DNA from: Archangium sp.
GTDB lineage: Bacteria > Myxococcota > Myxococcia > Myxococcales > Myxococcaceae
Direction: 5' to 3'
DNA length: 64,000 nt
Assembly (NCBI GenBank): GCA_030681645.1
Contig: JAUXRX010000053.1
Location: forward strand, 25,870-89,869
The position numbers were made by a program, and so were the translations under genes. How positions within the stretch are numbered: position 1 is the stretch's first letter; every line of letters begins with the position of its first letter. Below, piece by piece: positions 51,429-62,952 of the stretch. Below the pieces are notes generated by a model that ran no database searches, was not told the origin of the DNA, and saw only the letters and a program-made list of their open reading frames with translations.

Positions 51429-51681
51429 GGTGCATCACGCTTCAGCACCCGACGTGCCAGCGACGCCTCCGAGCGGAGCGGGTGAAGGACACACGGCGCC
51501 GGCATCAGGATGACCGGTTCGATGGAATCAAATCGACGGGCGCTCAGCGAGCTGACCATCGGCTCGGTGCGGGGCCACGAGTATGCAGACGGTGCGCTTA
51601 CCTTCGCTGCCCGGCCTGGGCCCTCCGCCTCCTGGGGTCGTGCAGGAAGACCCACGGCGCCGCGGCGGGTAAGCTCATGGC

Positions 51682-52632
51682 GTGGCGGAGCAGCTCACCA
51701 TTCTCGGCCTGTGGGAGCGCAGCGCTCCGGAAGCGGACCAGGCGCCTTCACCGCCGCCCCCGGTAGCGCCACCGGTTCCGCCTCCCGATCCGCGGCAGCA
51801 CGACCTGCTCGACGGTCCGCACCTGCTGCGGTTCAAGCTCGAAGAGGCGTGCGTCGCGCTCGATGCGGCTGCCGTGCGAGTGGCCCACGCGAACCTGCTC
51901 GCGCGCTCCATCGGGCAGACGTGGGGCGACTGGGGTGACGGGGTGGCGTGGTTGGTCGAGCCGGCCAGCGGTGAGGAATCGGCGCAGCGGGCGCTCTCGC
52001 TGACAGCTCTTCATTTCCCGGGCGCGCCCCGCTTCCTCGTCGAGCAGGTGCGGGGCGCAGCGCTTCGACGCGCCGTGCAACAGTTGACTGCCGCAGGTGG
52101 CCCTGGCGCTGCGCTCTCGGACGGGCGTCCCGCGGGCCTGCTTGCGCTCATCGCCGGTGACTTCGTGCTGGCGCGGGCGCTCCTCGCCGCGGCGTGCGAC
52201 GCGTCAGGGCACTCGAACGCGATGTGGCTCGGCTACCTGGGCGAGGCGAGCTGGCGCCTGGGCGAGTGGTTCGCTGCGATGCAGTGCTGGTGCAGGGCGA
52301 GCCTGGTCGATCCGTCGCGAATCGATCCGGCGTGGGTGACCGCGGCGCCCGTGCTCGAGCTGCTCGACCTCCATGACGAACTCGAGCTCACCGGCACACC
52401 GTTCAGCTACCTGGCGGTGCTGGCTGATTTGCGCGGCAAGCACCCGCTCGACGACTTCGCGCTCGAAGTGCCGGCGAGCGCGTCGGTCCCGCGACGACTG
52501 GCGGCGTTGCTTCGTGCCTATCGCCGCGATCGGGCCAGCGGCGCTCTCGACGAGAGCGGTCGCATCGAGGCGAAACGCGTGATGGCGCGGCTGGGTCCAC
52601 CCGGGCTTCGCGAGCTGCTCCGCCCGCTCTGA
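51682..52632 (+). CDS. Protein of unknown function, Pro-rich N-terminus, helical body
   Basis: A 316-residue cytoplasmic protein with no recognised family. Residues 1-42 include a Pro-rich run; the rest is Ala/Leu-rich and looks helical, with TPR-like stretches (GDFVLARALLAAACDASGHS, GEWFAAMQCWCRASLVDPSR). There is no signal peptide or membrane span. Start GTG 51682 has no strong ribosome site. It faces the protease gene across a 253-base divergent gap in which no other gene is evident. Confidence 0.55.
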   Translation: MAEQLTILGLWERSAPEADQAPSPPPPVAPPVPPPDPRQHDLLDGPHLLRFKLEEACVALDAAAVRVAHANLLARSIGQTWGDWGDGVAWLVEPASGEESAQRALSLTALHFPGAPRFLVEQVRGAALRRAVQQLTAAGGPGAALSDGRPAGLLALIAGDFVLARALLAAACDASGHSNAMWLGYLGEASWRLGEWFAAMQCWCRASLVDPSRIDPAWVTAAPVLELLDLHDELELTGTPFSYLAVLADLRGKHPLDDFALEVPASASVPRRLAALLRAYRRDRASGALDESGRIEAKRVMARLGPPGLRELLRPL

Positions 52633-52735
52633 GGTCGGTCGCAACTTCGCCCCCCCATTAGGCAGCGGTCAGACTCCGCCCGGGTGACAGCGTCGTGGCT
52701 TGACTTCAGCGACGCGCGCCCCGAAGGGGAAGGGC

Positions 52736-54262
52736 GTGTCGCTCCCGTCTCTGCTGGTCACAGGTGCCTCCGGGTTCATCGGCCGCCACGTGGTGGCCGC
52801 GCTTCAGCGCAACTACCGGATCCACGCGCTGGCCCGCCGGACGCCGGCAGAGGCCCGCGCGCCGGAGGGCACCAACATCACCTGGCACCAGGTGGACATC
52901 GGCGACGACGCGTCGATGGACGAGGTCTTCGCGCGCATCGGGGCGGCCGGGGGCGCCGACTTCGTGTTGCACCTGGCCGCCTACTACGACTTCGCCGGCA
53001 AGGACGACCCGGAATACCAGCGCACCAACATCGATGGCCTGCGCGCCGTGCTCACCCGGTGCCGCGCGCTCAAGCCGAAGCACTTCCTCTTCGCCAGCTC
53101 GCTGGCGGCCTGCCGTTTCCCCGAGCCGGGCACCGTGCTCAACGAGCGCAGCGCGGTCGACGGCACTCACCCCTACGCGCGCTCGAAGCGGGCCGGCGAG
53201 GAACTGCTCGCGCAGTTCGCGGGCGACTTCCCCTCGCTGATCATCCGCCTGGGCGCCGTGTATTCCGACTGGGGCGAGTTCACGCCGCTCTACACGTTGA
53301 TGCGCACCTGGTTCTCGCCGTCGTGGCGGCAGCACATCCTCGCGGGGAAGGGCACCGCCGCGCTGCCGTACCTTCACGTGCGCGACGTGGTCGCCTTCTT
53401 CGCCCGGGTGCTCGAGCGCTCGGCCGCGCTGGGGAACGGCGAGGTGCTGCTGGCCAGCCCCGACCAGGCGGCCTCGCACCGGCAGCTCTTCGAGGCGGCG
53501 ATGGACTCGTACTCCGGCACCCGCCCCGAGCCCTTCCTGATGCCGAAGGTCCTCATTCGCCCGGGGCTGTTCGGGCTGGGGTTGTTGGGCAAGCTGTTGG
53601 GCGAGGCGCCCTTCGAGCAGCCGTGGATGGCGGACTACGTCGACCGCGCCATGCCGGTGGACGCGAGCCAGACGCGCCAGCGCCTGGGGTGGGAACCCAA
53701 CCCGCGCTTCGGGGTGCTGCGCCGCATGCCCTTCCTGGTGGAGAACCTGAAGACCCAGTCGCAGGAATGGAACCGCCGCAACCTCGCCGCGATGAAGCAC
53801 GTGCAGGTGCCCAACCACCTCCACATCTTCCACCTCCTCGAGGCGCACGAAGGTGAGCTGGTGCGGGAGTCGGTCGACCTGTGCCTCTCGCCCGAGGCGA
53901 AGGAGCGCTTTCCCAACTACCGGCTGCTCTCGCGCGAAGAGCTCACGGTCTCGGCGCAGCAGACCTTCGCCCACGTGAAGAACGCGGTGCGCACGCGCGA
54001 GAAGGCGCTCTTCAAGACGCACTGCGAGGCCCTGGCGATGCGGCGCTTCGTGGGCGGCTTCGCGGTGAAGGAGGTCGTCGACATCAACGAGACCAAGCGC
54101 GACGCCTGCCTGCGCGTGCTGCTCAAGGACCCCCGTGCGCGCGGCCTCGAGGGCCCGTTGATCGAGGCCATCACCGGGACCTTCCGCATGGGCATCGACC
54201 AGCTCTACGACAGCTTCGAGGCCCTCACGGGTGGCTTCGTGCCCGTCGAGCCGCCGGGCTGA
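52736..54262 (+). CDS. Extended SDR/NAD-dependent epimerase fused to a C-terminal helical domain
   Basis: A 508-residue oxidoreductase-type protein. The N-terminal extended SDR part (about 1-340) has the cofactor motif TGASGFIG (9-16), HLAAYYDF, and the catalytic Tyr147 and Lys151 in YARSK. The substrate is unknown; relatives act on sugar nucleotides or sterols. The last 150 residues (HIFHLLEAHEGELVRESV, RREELTVSAQQ-like helix, LIEAITGTFRMGIDQLYDSF) form an all-helical part that resembles the non-heme globin-like N-domain of RsbRD-type sensors. That is a pattern impression only. GTG 52736 was chosen with AAGGGGA 5 bases upstream; it places the Rossmann motif at the N-terminus. Confidence 0.75.
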   Translation: MSLPSLLVTGASGFIGRHVVAALQRNYRIHALARRTPAEARAPEGTNITWHQVDIGDDASMDEVFARIGAAGGADFVLHLAAYYDFAGKDDPEYQRTNIDGLRAVLTRCRALKPKHFLFASSLAACRFPEPGTVLNERSAVDGTHPYARSKRAGEELLAQFAGDFPSLIIRLGAVYSDWGEFTPLYTLMRTWFSPSWRQHILAGKGTAALPYLHVRDVVAFFARVLERSAALGNGEVLLASPDQAASHRQLFEAAMDSYSGTRPEPFLMPKVLIRPGLFGLGLLGKLLGEAPFEQPWMADYVDRAMPVDASQTRQRLGWEPNPRFGVLRRMPFLVENLKTQSQEWNRRNLAAMKHVQVPNHLHIFHLLEAHEGELVRESVDLCLSPEAKERFPNYRLLSREELTVSAQQTFAHVKNAVRTREKALFKTHCEALAMRRFVGGFAVKEVVDINETKRDACLRVLLKDPRARGLEGPLIEAITGTFRMGIDQLYDSFEALTGGFVPVEPPG

Positions 54263-54339
54263 GCCGTCACCGTCTCGCATTGCTTGCCTTTTGACACTTT
54301 GTGTTTCACAGTGCGCCGCCTCGGGCGGGGGCGAGCGAC

Positions 54340-54867
54340 ATGAGACACTTTCTATTCTGGGTTGCTGTCGCTGGGTTCTCGTGTGCCCCTCCCCCGGGTG
54401 CCAATCGCTGTGAGTATTCAGGCGACTTCGGTGGATCCGGCGATTGCAGCGTGATCGAAGCCATCTGGACTGAAGCCTCCAATCGCTCCTTCGTGGCGTT
54501 GGAGTCTTCCCTCGCACGTCAGCCCCTCATCAAGATCGCTCTCCAGATCGAAGGCGTTCCGGCCATCGGCCAGACCGTGCTCGTCGCCCAGCCCGTCCTT
54601 CTCGACCGCGAGGCCCAGGAGCCCGGGTGCAGTGTCTGGCTGTTCTCGGACGAAGCCGTTCCGTTCGACAACGCACGCACCAACGCCGAGTTCGCCAGTG
54701 CACCTTCGACGACCTGCACCTTGACCCTCACTGACGTGACGGTCTCCAGCGAAGACACGGGAACCCGCAGCTTCCAGCTCCACGGCACTTTTCAAGGTGG
54801 CCTCGAGGGGGGAGCAAGCACGCTCTCCCCTGCGGTCAAGCGCGCTCAATTGTACGCGGGCTTCTGA
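54340..54867 (+). CDS. Small lipoprotein, unknown function
   Basis: A 175-residue secreted protein. The signal peptide MRHFLFWVAVAGFSC ends in a lipobox-like AGFSC, followed by four further Cys. No family was recognised. Codons use more A/T in third position (for example AGA in the second codon) than neighbouring genes, a sign of a different history. A TTGACA at 54291 lies in a locally A/T-richer stretch upstream, but no good -10 box follows at normal spacing. ATG 54340 was preferred to the upstream GTG 54301 because it starts the signal peptide. Confidence 0.6.
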   Translation: MRHFLFWVAVAGFSCAPPPGANRCEYSGDFGGSGDCSVIEAIWTEASNRSFVALESSLARQPLIKIALQIEGVPAIGQTVLVAQPVLLDREAQEPGCSVWLFSDEAVPFDNARTNAEFASAPSTTCTLTLTDVTVSSEDTGTRSFQLHGTFQGGLEGGASTLSPAVKRAQLYAGF

Positions 54868-54926
54868 CGCGGTCGGTCCATGGCGGCTCCCGCCATGTCT
54901 TCTCTCAACTGTGTAAGGGGTGGTCC

Positions 54927-56882
54927 ATGGGGAGGTTTTGTCTTTTGCTTCTGGTTGGCAGCACGGCCGCATCGGCTCAGCAATCGCTCGCTGCGTACGC
55001 CGCCGAATGCGACAGCAGAATCGGCGCGGCGGTGCCCGCTTTCAATTGTGACAACGGCACCCTGATTCCGACGACGAATCAGGTGCCCGCGGGCGCAGCC
55101 TACGGGACCGGTTCGACCTGCGACTTCCCGGATCGCCTCAATGGGCAATGCGACCCCGGGAGCAGGATTCTGCGTTTGGTGTCGACGGCGAACGTAGACA
55201 TCGTGGGCCTGTGCCGGAAGAAGGGGAACGGGGCCGCTTACGGGGACATCGCGGTGATTCAAACCAACAAGATCACCGGCGCGACCTGCTTTTATCAGAT
55301 GGGCCCGATGTCCGGCTTGTCGGCGGCCGTTCCCGCCCCCGGTGTGATCGGGCGCTCGAACTGGAACGCCCCCTCGGTCACGGCTTCCCAGAAGTGCGGC
55401 GCCTGCCATGACAATGGCCCCTACATTCGTTCCCCCTACTTGACCCAGCCTGGCGTCGCCTCTTCGCCCAATTCGCTGCCGGGCACAGGCAGCACGACGT
55501 ACAACCGCACCTCTCCCTATTGGTTCGTCGGTGAGGCCTTTGCCGGCTGGCGGCTGGCCTCGGTCAGCGTCTCGGGCAATGTCTGTACGAACTGTCACCG
55601 TCTCTCTGCCAGTGCCATCCAGCCGATCTTCGGCGACGACTCTGGCTCGGCACGTGACCTTGGCATCAGGTCGGTCGCCGCCTCAGAGGCCAGCAAGAAC
55701 CCCCAGAGCGCCGCGTCCCCGGTTTGGATGATCCCCAACGTGGCCCCCTGGCCGATGGGCAGCTCCGCCAACATCGTGGCCGCGGACGCGATGAAGGGCT
55801 GCGGCAACTACGCGAAGGACTACCTCATCACCGGTGGCGTCTTTCCGAAGACGACGCTCTGCTCGGTGAGTGAGTATGGCCCCTGGCTTTCGCTCGGAGC
55901 GATCATCGCCAGCCCGCCCGCCGCCGCGACGTCGATCTTCGGTGAGGTGGATGTCGTGATGAAGGGCACTGACAATGCGGTCTGGGTTCAGTTGATCCCC
56001 GGGAATTTCTTCCTGCCGACCAACCAGACGCCGCTGGTCGCGTCTGGCTACATCCCGCTGGGCAAGCCTGGTGGCCTCGACGTCATCTTCGACCCCATCA
56101 TCGTCTCGGGCACCGGTGGCGTCGACGTCATCGCGGTCACCGTGGGAGGGGCCATCTGGGACCGGCGCAAGACCACCAACGGCGTCTGGCAGTCGTGGGT
56201 GCAGATCGGCAATGGCGCCACGCTCGCCAAGCCCGCTGCGGTGGCCTGGGGCGACGGGCGACTCGACATCGTCGTTCGCGCCCTCGACAACTCGCTCTAC
56301 CACACGCGGCGCACGGCCTCAGGCTTCACCGGGTGGGCGCCGATGGGCGGAGGTACCTACGACAGCCCGACGCTCGTCGCTGGTGCGGGTACCTCGCTTC
56401 AGGTCTTCATTCGCGGCACGGACAACGGCGTGTACCAGAACGTCTGGAATGACTCGACGGGCTGGGGCGGCTGGGTTGGTTGGGGTGGCATCATCACCTC
56501 GGCCCCGTATGCCGTCGCGCAGAACGGCAGCGTGAGCGTCATCGTGCGGAACTCGATCGGTGGCGTGCATCGCCTGCACAACACCTCAGGCTCGTTCGCC
56601 TGGCAGGAGCTGCCGGGTGCGCAGATCACCGGAGACCCCATGGGCGTCTTCTTCGCGAACCAGAAGCTCGTCGTGCTCGCGAGGTCCAGCGGCACGCCGG
56701 CCGGCACCCTCAACAACCTGATCAAGATGAACGTCACTTCATCGGGTCTTGGTCCGTGGATTGCGATGGGCGGAAACTTGAGCCTGCCGCCGGGTGCGAC
56801 GAATCGGTTCGAGGAGTTGCTGCTCTTCATCAAGAGCACGACCGACGGCGGCGCGCTGGCCTGGTCTCGCCGAAGCCCGTAG
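54927..56882 (+). CDS. Secreted cytochrome c-like protein with PLL/DUF346-type lectin propeller
   Basis: A 651-residue exported chimera. The Sec signal ends at ASA-QQ (residue 17/18). The N-terminal part (about 20-320) has two c-type heme sites, CGACH (157-161) and CTNCH (220-224), each followed by PIFG or PYIR-like loops. The C-terminal part (about 330-651) has repeats of the form WVQIGNGATLAKPAAVAWGD ... LDIVVRALDNSLYHTRR ... GWAPMGGG, the layout of DUF346/PLL-type fucose-binding lectin propellers. The combination suggests a heme protein anchored to glycans. AAGGGG lies 6 bases before ATG 54927. G/C bias at third positions is weaker in the first part. Function is inferred from domains only. 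Confidence 0.75.
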   Translation: MGRFCLLLLVGSTAASAQQSLAAYAAECDSRIGAAVPAFNCDNGTLIPTTNQVPAGAAYGTGSTCDFPDRLNGQCDPGSRILRLVSTANVDIVGLCRKKGNGAAYGDIAVIQTNKITGATCFYQMGPMSGLSAAVPAPGVIGRSNWNAPSVTASQKCGACHDNGPYIRSPYLTQPGVASSPNSLPGTGSTTYNRTSPYWFVGEAFAGWRLASVSVSGNVCTNCHRLSASAIQPIFGDDSGSARDLGIRSVAASEASKNPQSAASPVWMIPNVAPWPMGSSANIVAADAMKGCGNYAKDYLITGGVFPKTTLCSVSEYGPWLSLGAIIASPPAAATSIFGEVDVVMKGTDNAVWVQLIPGNFFLPTNQTPLVASGYIPLGKPGGLDVIFDPIIVSGTGGVDVIAVTVGGAIWDRRKTTNGVWQSWVQIGNGATLAKPAAVAWGDGRLDIVVRALDNSLYHTRRTASGFTGWAPMGGGTYDSPTLVAGAGTSLQVFIRGTDNGVYQNVWNDSTGWGGWVGWGGIITSAPYAVAQNGSVSVIVRNSIGGVHRLHNTSGSFAWQELPGAQITGDPMGVFFANQKLVVLARSSGTPAGTLNNLIKMNVTSSGLGPWIAMGGNLSLPPGATNRFEELLLFIKSTTDGGALAWSRRSP

Positions 56883-56968
56883 CGCCCAGGCTCCGGCTTG
56901 AACCCAGCGAGTCCTGTTTCGACTCGTCGAGTAGAAGGAGCTCGACGAGTCGGTTCACCCTGGGACCA

Positions 56969-58897
56969 ATGATGATGCGCACGTTCGGCCTGCTCTCGAT
57001 GATGTCCTGCCTCGCGCTGACGGCCCGCGCTGACGCGCTCACTCCGGGCACCCTGCGGTGGACGCTCGCCACCGGCGGCGGCTCGGCCGAGCGCGTCTTC
57101 TTCGTGCTCGAGGGGGCCCCTGCCTCGCCGCGCCAGGTGACCGAGCGGTGGACGCTCGAGGTGAGCGTTCCCGGCGCTGATGGCCTCACCCCCGTGCGGT
57201 GGACCGTGCGCGCCCGCGGCGCGAAGCCCACGGTGACGGACTTCGTGGTCTGGGAAGAAGGGGGAACGTTCGTCTTCCGGCCCGCGGACCAGCCGGCCGA
57301 GGCCGCGCTCCCGGTGGTGCAGCGCGAGCTGCCGCCGCGGCCGCTCTCGATGGAGCGGGTGCCGTGCAGCTCGCAGCTCCTCCCCGGCGGAGAGGGCGTG
57401 TGTGCCGCCGTCGCCGGAGGCCCGCTGTCCGCGCCGTTCTTCCCCCTGAGCATCGTGGTGTCCCAGGGAGGGGTCGACAAGGCGCTGCTGTCCTTCGCCG
57501 TGATGGTGATGACGGCGGGCATCGTCATCCCGGGGAATGAGGACACCTCGGTCGTCGCGACGCTCGACCCGGCCTCGCCTCCGGCGCGGCTGCCGCCGCT
57601 CCTCGCGAAGTGGCGCAACGGGCCCCGCACGGTGGCGGCGCTGGCGACCCTGGGCGCGAACGCGCAGCTCGACGCAGAGACGGCGGGCGCGCTGCTGGTG
57701 TTGTCCCCGGTGAGCCCGGCCCTGGTGGAGGCCCTGACGCTGCGGGTCCCGCCCGGGGATCGCTGGTCGATGTTGCGCCTGGCCCGTCAGCGGCGCCTCA
57801 CCACCCCGGCCTTCGTGAGCGTGGTGACGCGCCTCACCACCGCCGGCATGCTCGGCGCTGCCCCGGCCGACGACGCCGCGGGCCGCGCGCTGGAAGCCTC
57901 GGCGCTGGTCGGCATCGACGGCACCCTGCGCGCAGGCCTCGACGGGCTGCTCGCCGGTCGCTTCGCCTCGCTCCGCGCGCTGGGGGGGCGCGCAGGCACT
58001 CCCGCCTTCGAGGCGCCGGCGCTCGAGGCGCTCGAGAAGGCGTCGCTCGAGCCGGGAGAAGGGGGCGCCATCGCAGCGCTGGTGCCGGTGGCGGCCCGCC
58101 GGCGCGCGGCCCCCCGCTTCCTCGAGCGGCTGCCTGACGACGAGGCCATCGCGGTCATGGCAGAGCTGCTCGATGGCGTCACTCCGGGCGCCGCCGTGGC
58201 CCAGCTGGAGCGCGTGCCCCGGTGGGTCGACAAGCAGGTCGCCACGGGCCACGGGAAGGCCCTCCTCGACGCGGTGCCCTTCGACGAGCAGCGCGCCCGC
58301 GTGCTGTCCGGCACGCTGACGAGGGCGCCCGAGGCGGCGCGCCCGGCGCTGTTGGTGGAAGCGCTGCGGCTGCTCGTGTTCGACGATGGCCGCGCGCTCT
58401 TCCTGCGCAAGTGGCACGGCCTGCTGCCGAAGCTCACGCCCGCGCAGCGGCAGGTGGTGCTCGAGACCTTCAGCGGCAGCGAGGAGCGGCTGAGCGCGCT
58501 GAAGAGCCTGGTGGCGAACCTCGACGCCCCCGCGGCGAAGCCGCTGGTGCTCTTCGTGGCGCGCGGCGATTCGGCGACCTCGAACCGGGTCGCGGCCCTG
58601 CGCGTGCGGCCCGGGCTCACCCTGGACGCAGCGGAGGCTGGCGACCTCCTCACCTCCGCCACCTTCGATTCAGATCGCGTCGTGGTCGCGCAGGCGCTCC
58701 TGGAAATGACCCCGGAAGACGCGCAACCGGCGCTGCTGGTCGATGCCGTCCGCCGGATGACCTTCGACGGCGGCCGCCTGGACATGCTCCGCGCCGTGCC
58801 CACCGTGGTGAAGCGCCTCGACGGCGGTCAACGCGCGGCGGTGCTGGCGGCGTTCGACTTCGACAAGACGGAGGCCACCGCCTTGCTGGGTCCGTGA
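56969..58897 (+). CDS. Secreted DUF4476 protein
   Basis: A 642-residue exported protein typical of myxobacteria. The signal peptide (MMMRTFGLLSMMSCLALTARA) leads to a beta-rich N-terminal domain (about 25-180) and a long helical repeat region. The C-terminus (MTFDGGRLDMLRAVPTVVKR, then VLAAFDFDKTEATALLG) matches DUF4476, and earlier segments (LLVFDDGRALFLRKWHGLLP, VVLETFSGSEERLSALKSLV) look like further copies of the same unit. Role unknown. ATG 56969 is first of three adjacent ATGs, with GGGA just upstream. Confidence 0.7.
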   Translation: MMMRTFGLLSMMSCLALTARADALTPGTLRWTLATGGGSAERVFFVLEGAPASPRQVTERWTLEVSVPGADGLTPVRWTVRARGAKPTVTDFVVWEEGGTFVFRPADQPAEAALPVVQRELPPRPLSMERVPCSSQLLPGGEGVCAAVAGGPLSAPFFPLSIVVSQGGVDKALLSFAVMVMTAGIVIPGNEDTSVVATLDPASPPARLPPLLAKWRNGPRTVAALATLGANAQLDAETAGALLVLSPVSPALVEALTLRVPPGDRWSMLRLARQRRLTTPAFVSVVTRLTTAGMLGAAPADDAAGRALEASALVGIDGTLRAGLDGLLAGRFASLRALGGRAGTPAFEAPALEALEKASLEPGEGGAIAALVPVAARRRAAPRFLERLPDDEAIAVMAELLDGVTPGAAVAQLERVPRWVDKQVATGHGKALLDAVPFDEQRARVLSGTLTRAPEAARPALLVEALRLLVFDDGRALFLRKWHGLLPKLTPAQRQVVLETFSGSEERLSALKSLVANLDAPAAKPLVLFVARGDSATSNRVAALRVRPGLTLDAAEAGDLLTSATFDSDRVVVAQALLEMTPEDAQPALLVDAVRRMTFDGGRLDMLRAVPTVVKRLDGGQRAAVLAAFDFDKTEATALLGP

Positions 58898-59051
58898 CTG
58901 GTGTCGATGCGGTCGCTTTCGACTGCGCCGGTCGAGACCGACCCCGGTGGGGTCAGCCAACACCGGGCTTTCCGCGGCGAGAGTGCGGGCTCCACTTTGC
59001 AGCGGTCCAGGTCCGCGTGCCGGCCCCGAGGCCGGCTGCGCCTTCTGAGTG

Positions 59052-61523
<2,472 letters not shown>

Positions 61524-61622
61524 GCCTTCTTCGCAGTTCTTGTCGGTCGAGGCAGGCGGGCCCTACGCTTCCCGCCGCCGTCGCCCCGTCGCCGGTCTTC
61601 ATCCACAGCGAACGTCCGGCGA

Positions 61623-62945
61623 ATGACGACTCCAGAGCTTGATCCCGGCGCCCTTCAGCGGGCCCTCTTCGACGCCTCCCCCGACGCCATCCTGGTCGCC
61701 GACGGCGAGGGGACGGTGGTGCTCGCCAACCCGGCCTGTGAGCGACTGCTGGGCTACCCGCTCGCCACGCTGGTGGGCATGTCGGTGGACCTGTTGGTGC
61801 CCAGGCGCTTCGCCGCGCACCCCCGGCACCGGGCGGACTTCGTCGCCCACCCGAAGTCCCGGCCGATGGGGCGGGGCATGGGCCTGGTCGCCCTGCGCGC
61901 CGACGGGGCAGAGATCCCGGTGGACATCTCGCTGGCGCCCATGGCGCTGGGCGACGGGAAGTGGACGGTGTGCTCGCTGCGCGACCTGCGGGGGCGCAAC
62001 ACCGAGACGCTGCGCATCCAGTCGACGGCGCTCCGCTCGGCCGCCAACGGCATCGTCATCACCGACCGCGCCGGGGTCATCGTCTGGGTCAACCGCGCCG
62101 CCTGCCAGATCACCGGCTACGCCGAGGGCGAGCTGGTCGGCCAGCACACCCGGGTGCTCAAGTCGGGCACGCACGACCCGTCTTTCTATCGTCAGCTCTG
62201 GGAGACGGTGTCGCGCGGGGACACCTGGTCCGGCACCATCGTGAACCGGCGCAAGGACGGCGCGCTCTACCACGAGGAACAGACCATCGCCCCGGTGCTC
62301 GACGAGGTCGGCGCGGTCACGCACTTCATCGCCATCAAGCAAGACGTGTCGGCGCGGCAGCAGGACCAGGCGGCGCTCGCGGCCGCGCACGCCGAGCTGG
62401 AGCGCCGGCTGGGGGAGATCGAGTCGCTCAACCAGCAGCTGCGTGAGCAGTCCCTGCGCGACCCGCTCACCGGGCTGCACAACCGCCGCTACTTCGCAGA
62501 GACCATCGTGCGCGAAGCCGCCCGGGTGAGCCGGCACCACGAGCCGCTCGCGGTCCTCGCGCTCGACCTGGACCACTTCAAGAAGGTCAACGACACCTGG
62601 GGCCACGCCGCGGGCGACCGGGTGCTGCGCGCGCTGGCCGGGGTGATCTCTGCCGGCGTGCGCACCTCGGACCTGCTCTGCCGCATGGGGGGCGAGGAGT
62701 TCATCGCCGTGATGCCCGGGGCGGCCCTGCCCATCGCCCTGGCCCGCGCGGAGGAATGGCGGGCCGCCGTCGCCGCGCTCCAGTTCGAGGAAGGCCCGTC
62801 GCTGCGCTGCACCGTCTCCATCGGCGTGGCGAGCTTCCGGCCGGGCCACGAGACGGTGGAGCAGACCCTCGCCCGCGCCGATGCGGCGCTCTACGAGGCC
62901 AAGCGCGGGGGGCGCGATCGCGTCGTCTGTGCCGAGCCCCGCTGA
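61623..62945 (+). CDS. PAS-PAS-GGDEF diguanylate cyclase
   Basis: It makes cyclic di-GMP from two GTP (440 aa, cytoplasmic). Two PAS domains (about 12-125 and 132-250) are joined by a coiled coil (about 255-285) to a GGDEF domain. The active site is GGEEF (356-360). The inhibitory RxxD site is present at the standard spacing (Arg347-Asp350), so product inhibition is expected. DLDHFKKVNDTWGH carries the metal- and GTP-binding residues. ATG 61623 is the start. It may work with the hybrid kinase just upstream, as both sense through PAS domains. Confidence 0.93.
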   Translation: MTTPELDPGALQRALFDASPDAILVADGEGTVVLANPACERLLGYPLATLVGMSVDLLVPRRFAAHPRHRADFVAHPKSRPMGRGMGLVALRADGAEIPVDISLAPMALGDGKWTVCSLRDLRGRNTETLRIQSTALRSAANGIVITDRAGVIVWVNRAACQITGYAEGELVGQHTRVLKSGTHDPSFYRQLWETVSRGDTWSGTIVNRRKDGALYHEEQTIAPVLDEVGAVTHFIAIKQDVSARQQDQAALAAAHAELERRLGEIESLNQQLREQSLRDPLTGLHNRRYFAETIVREAARVSRHHEPLAVLALDLDHFKKVNDTWGHAAGDRVLRALAGVISAGVRTSDLLCRMGGEEFIAVMPGAALPIALARAEEWRAAVAALQFEEGPSLRCTVSIGVASFRPGHETVEQTLARADAALYEAKRGGRDRVVCAEPR

Positions 62946-62952
62946 AGCGCCG

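Noticed and set aside
54291..54320. Sigma-70 promoter at TTGACA
   Set aside because: No reasonable -10 hexamer occurs 16-18 bases downstream, so only the -35-like box is present.
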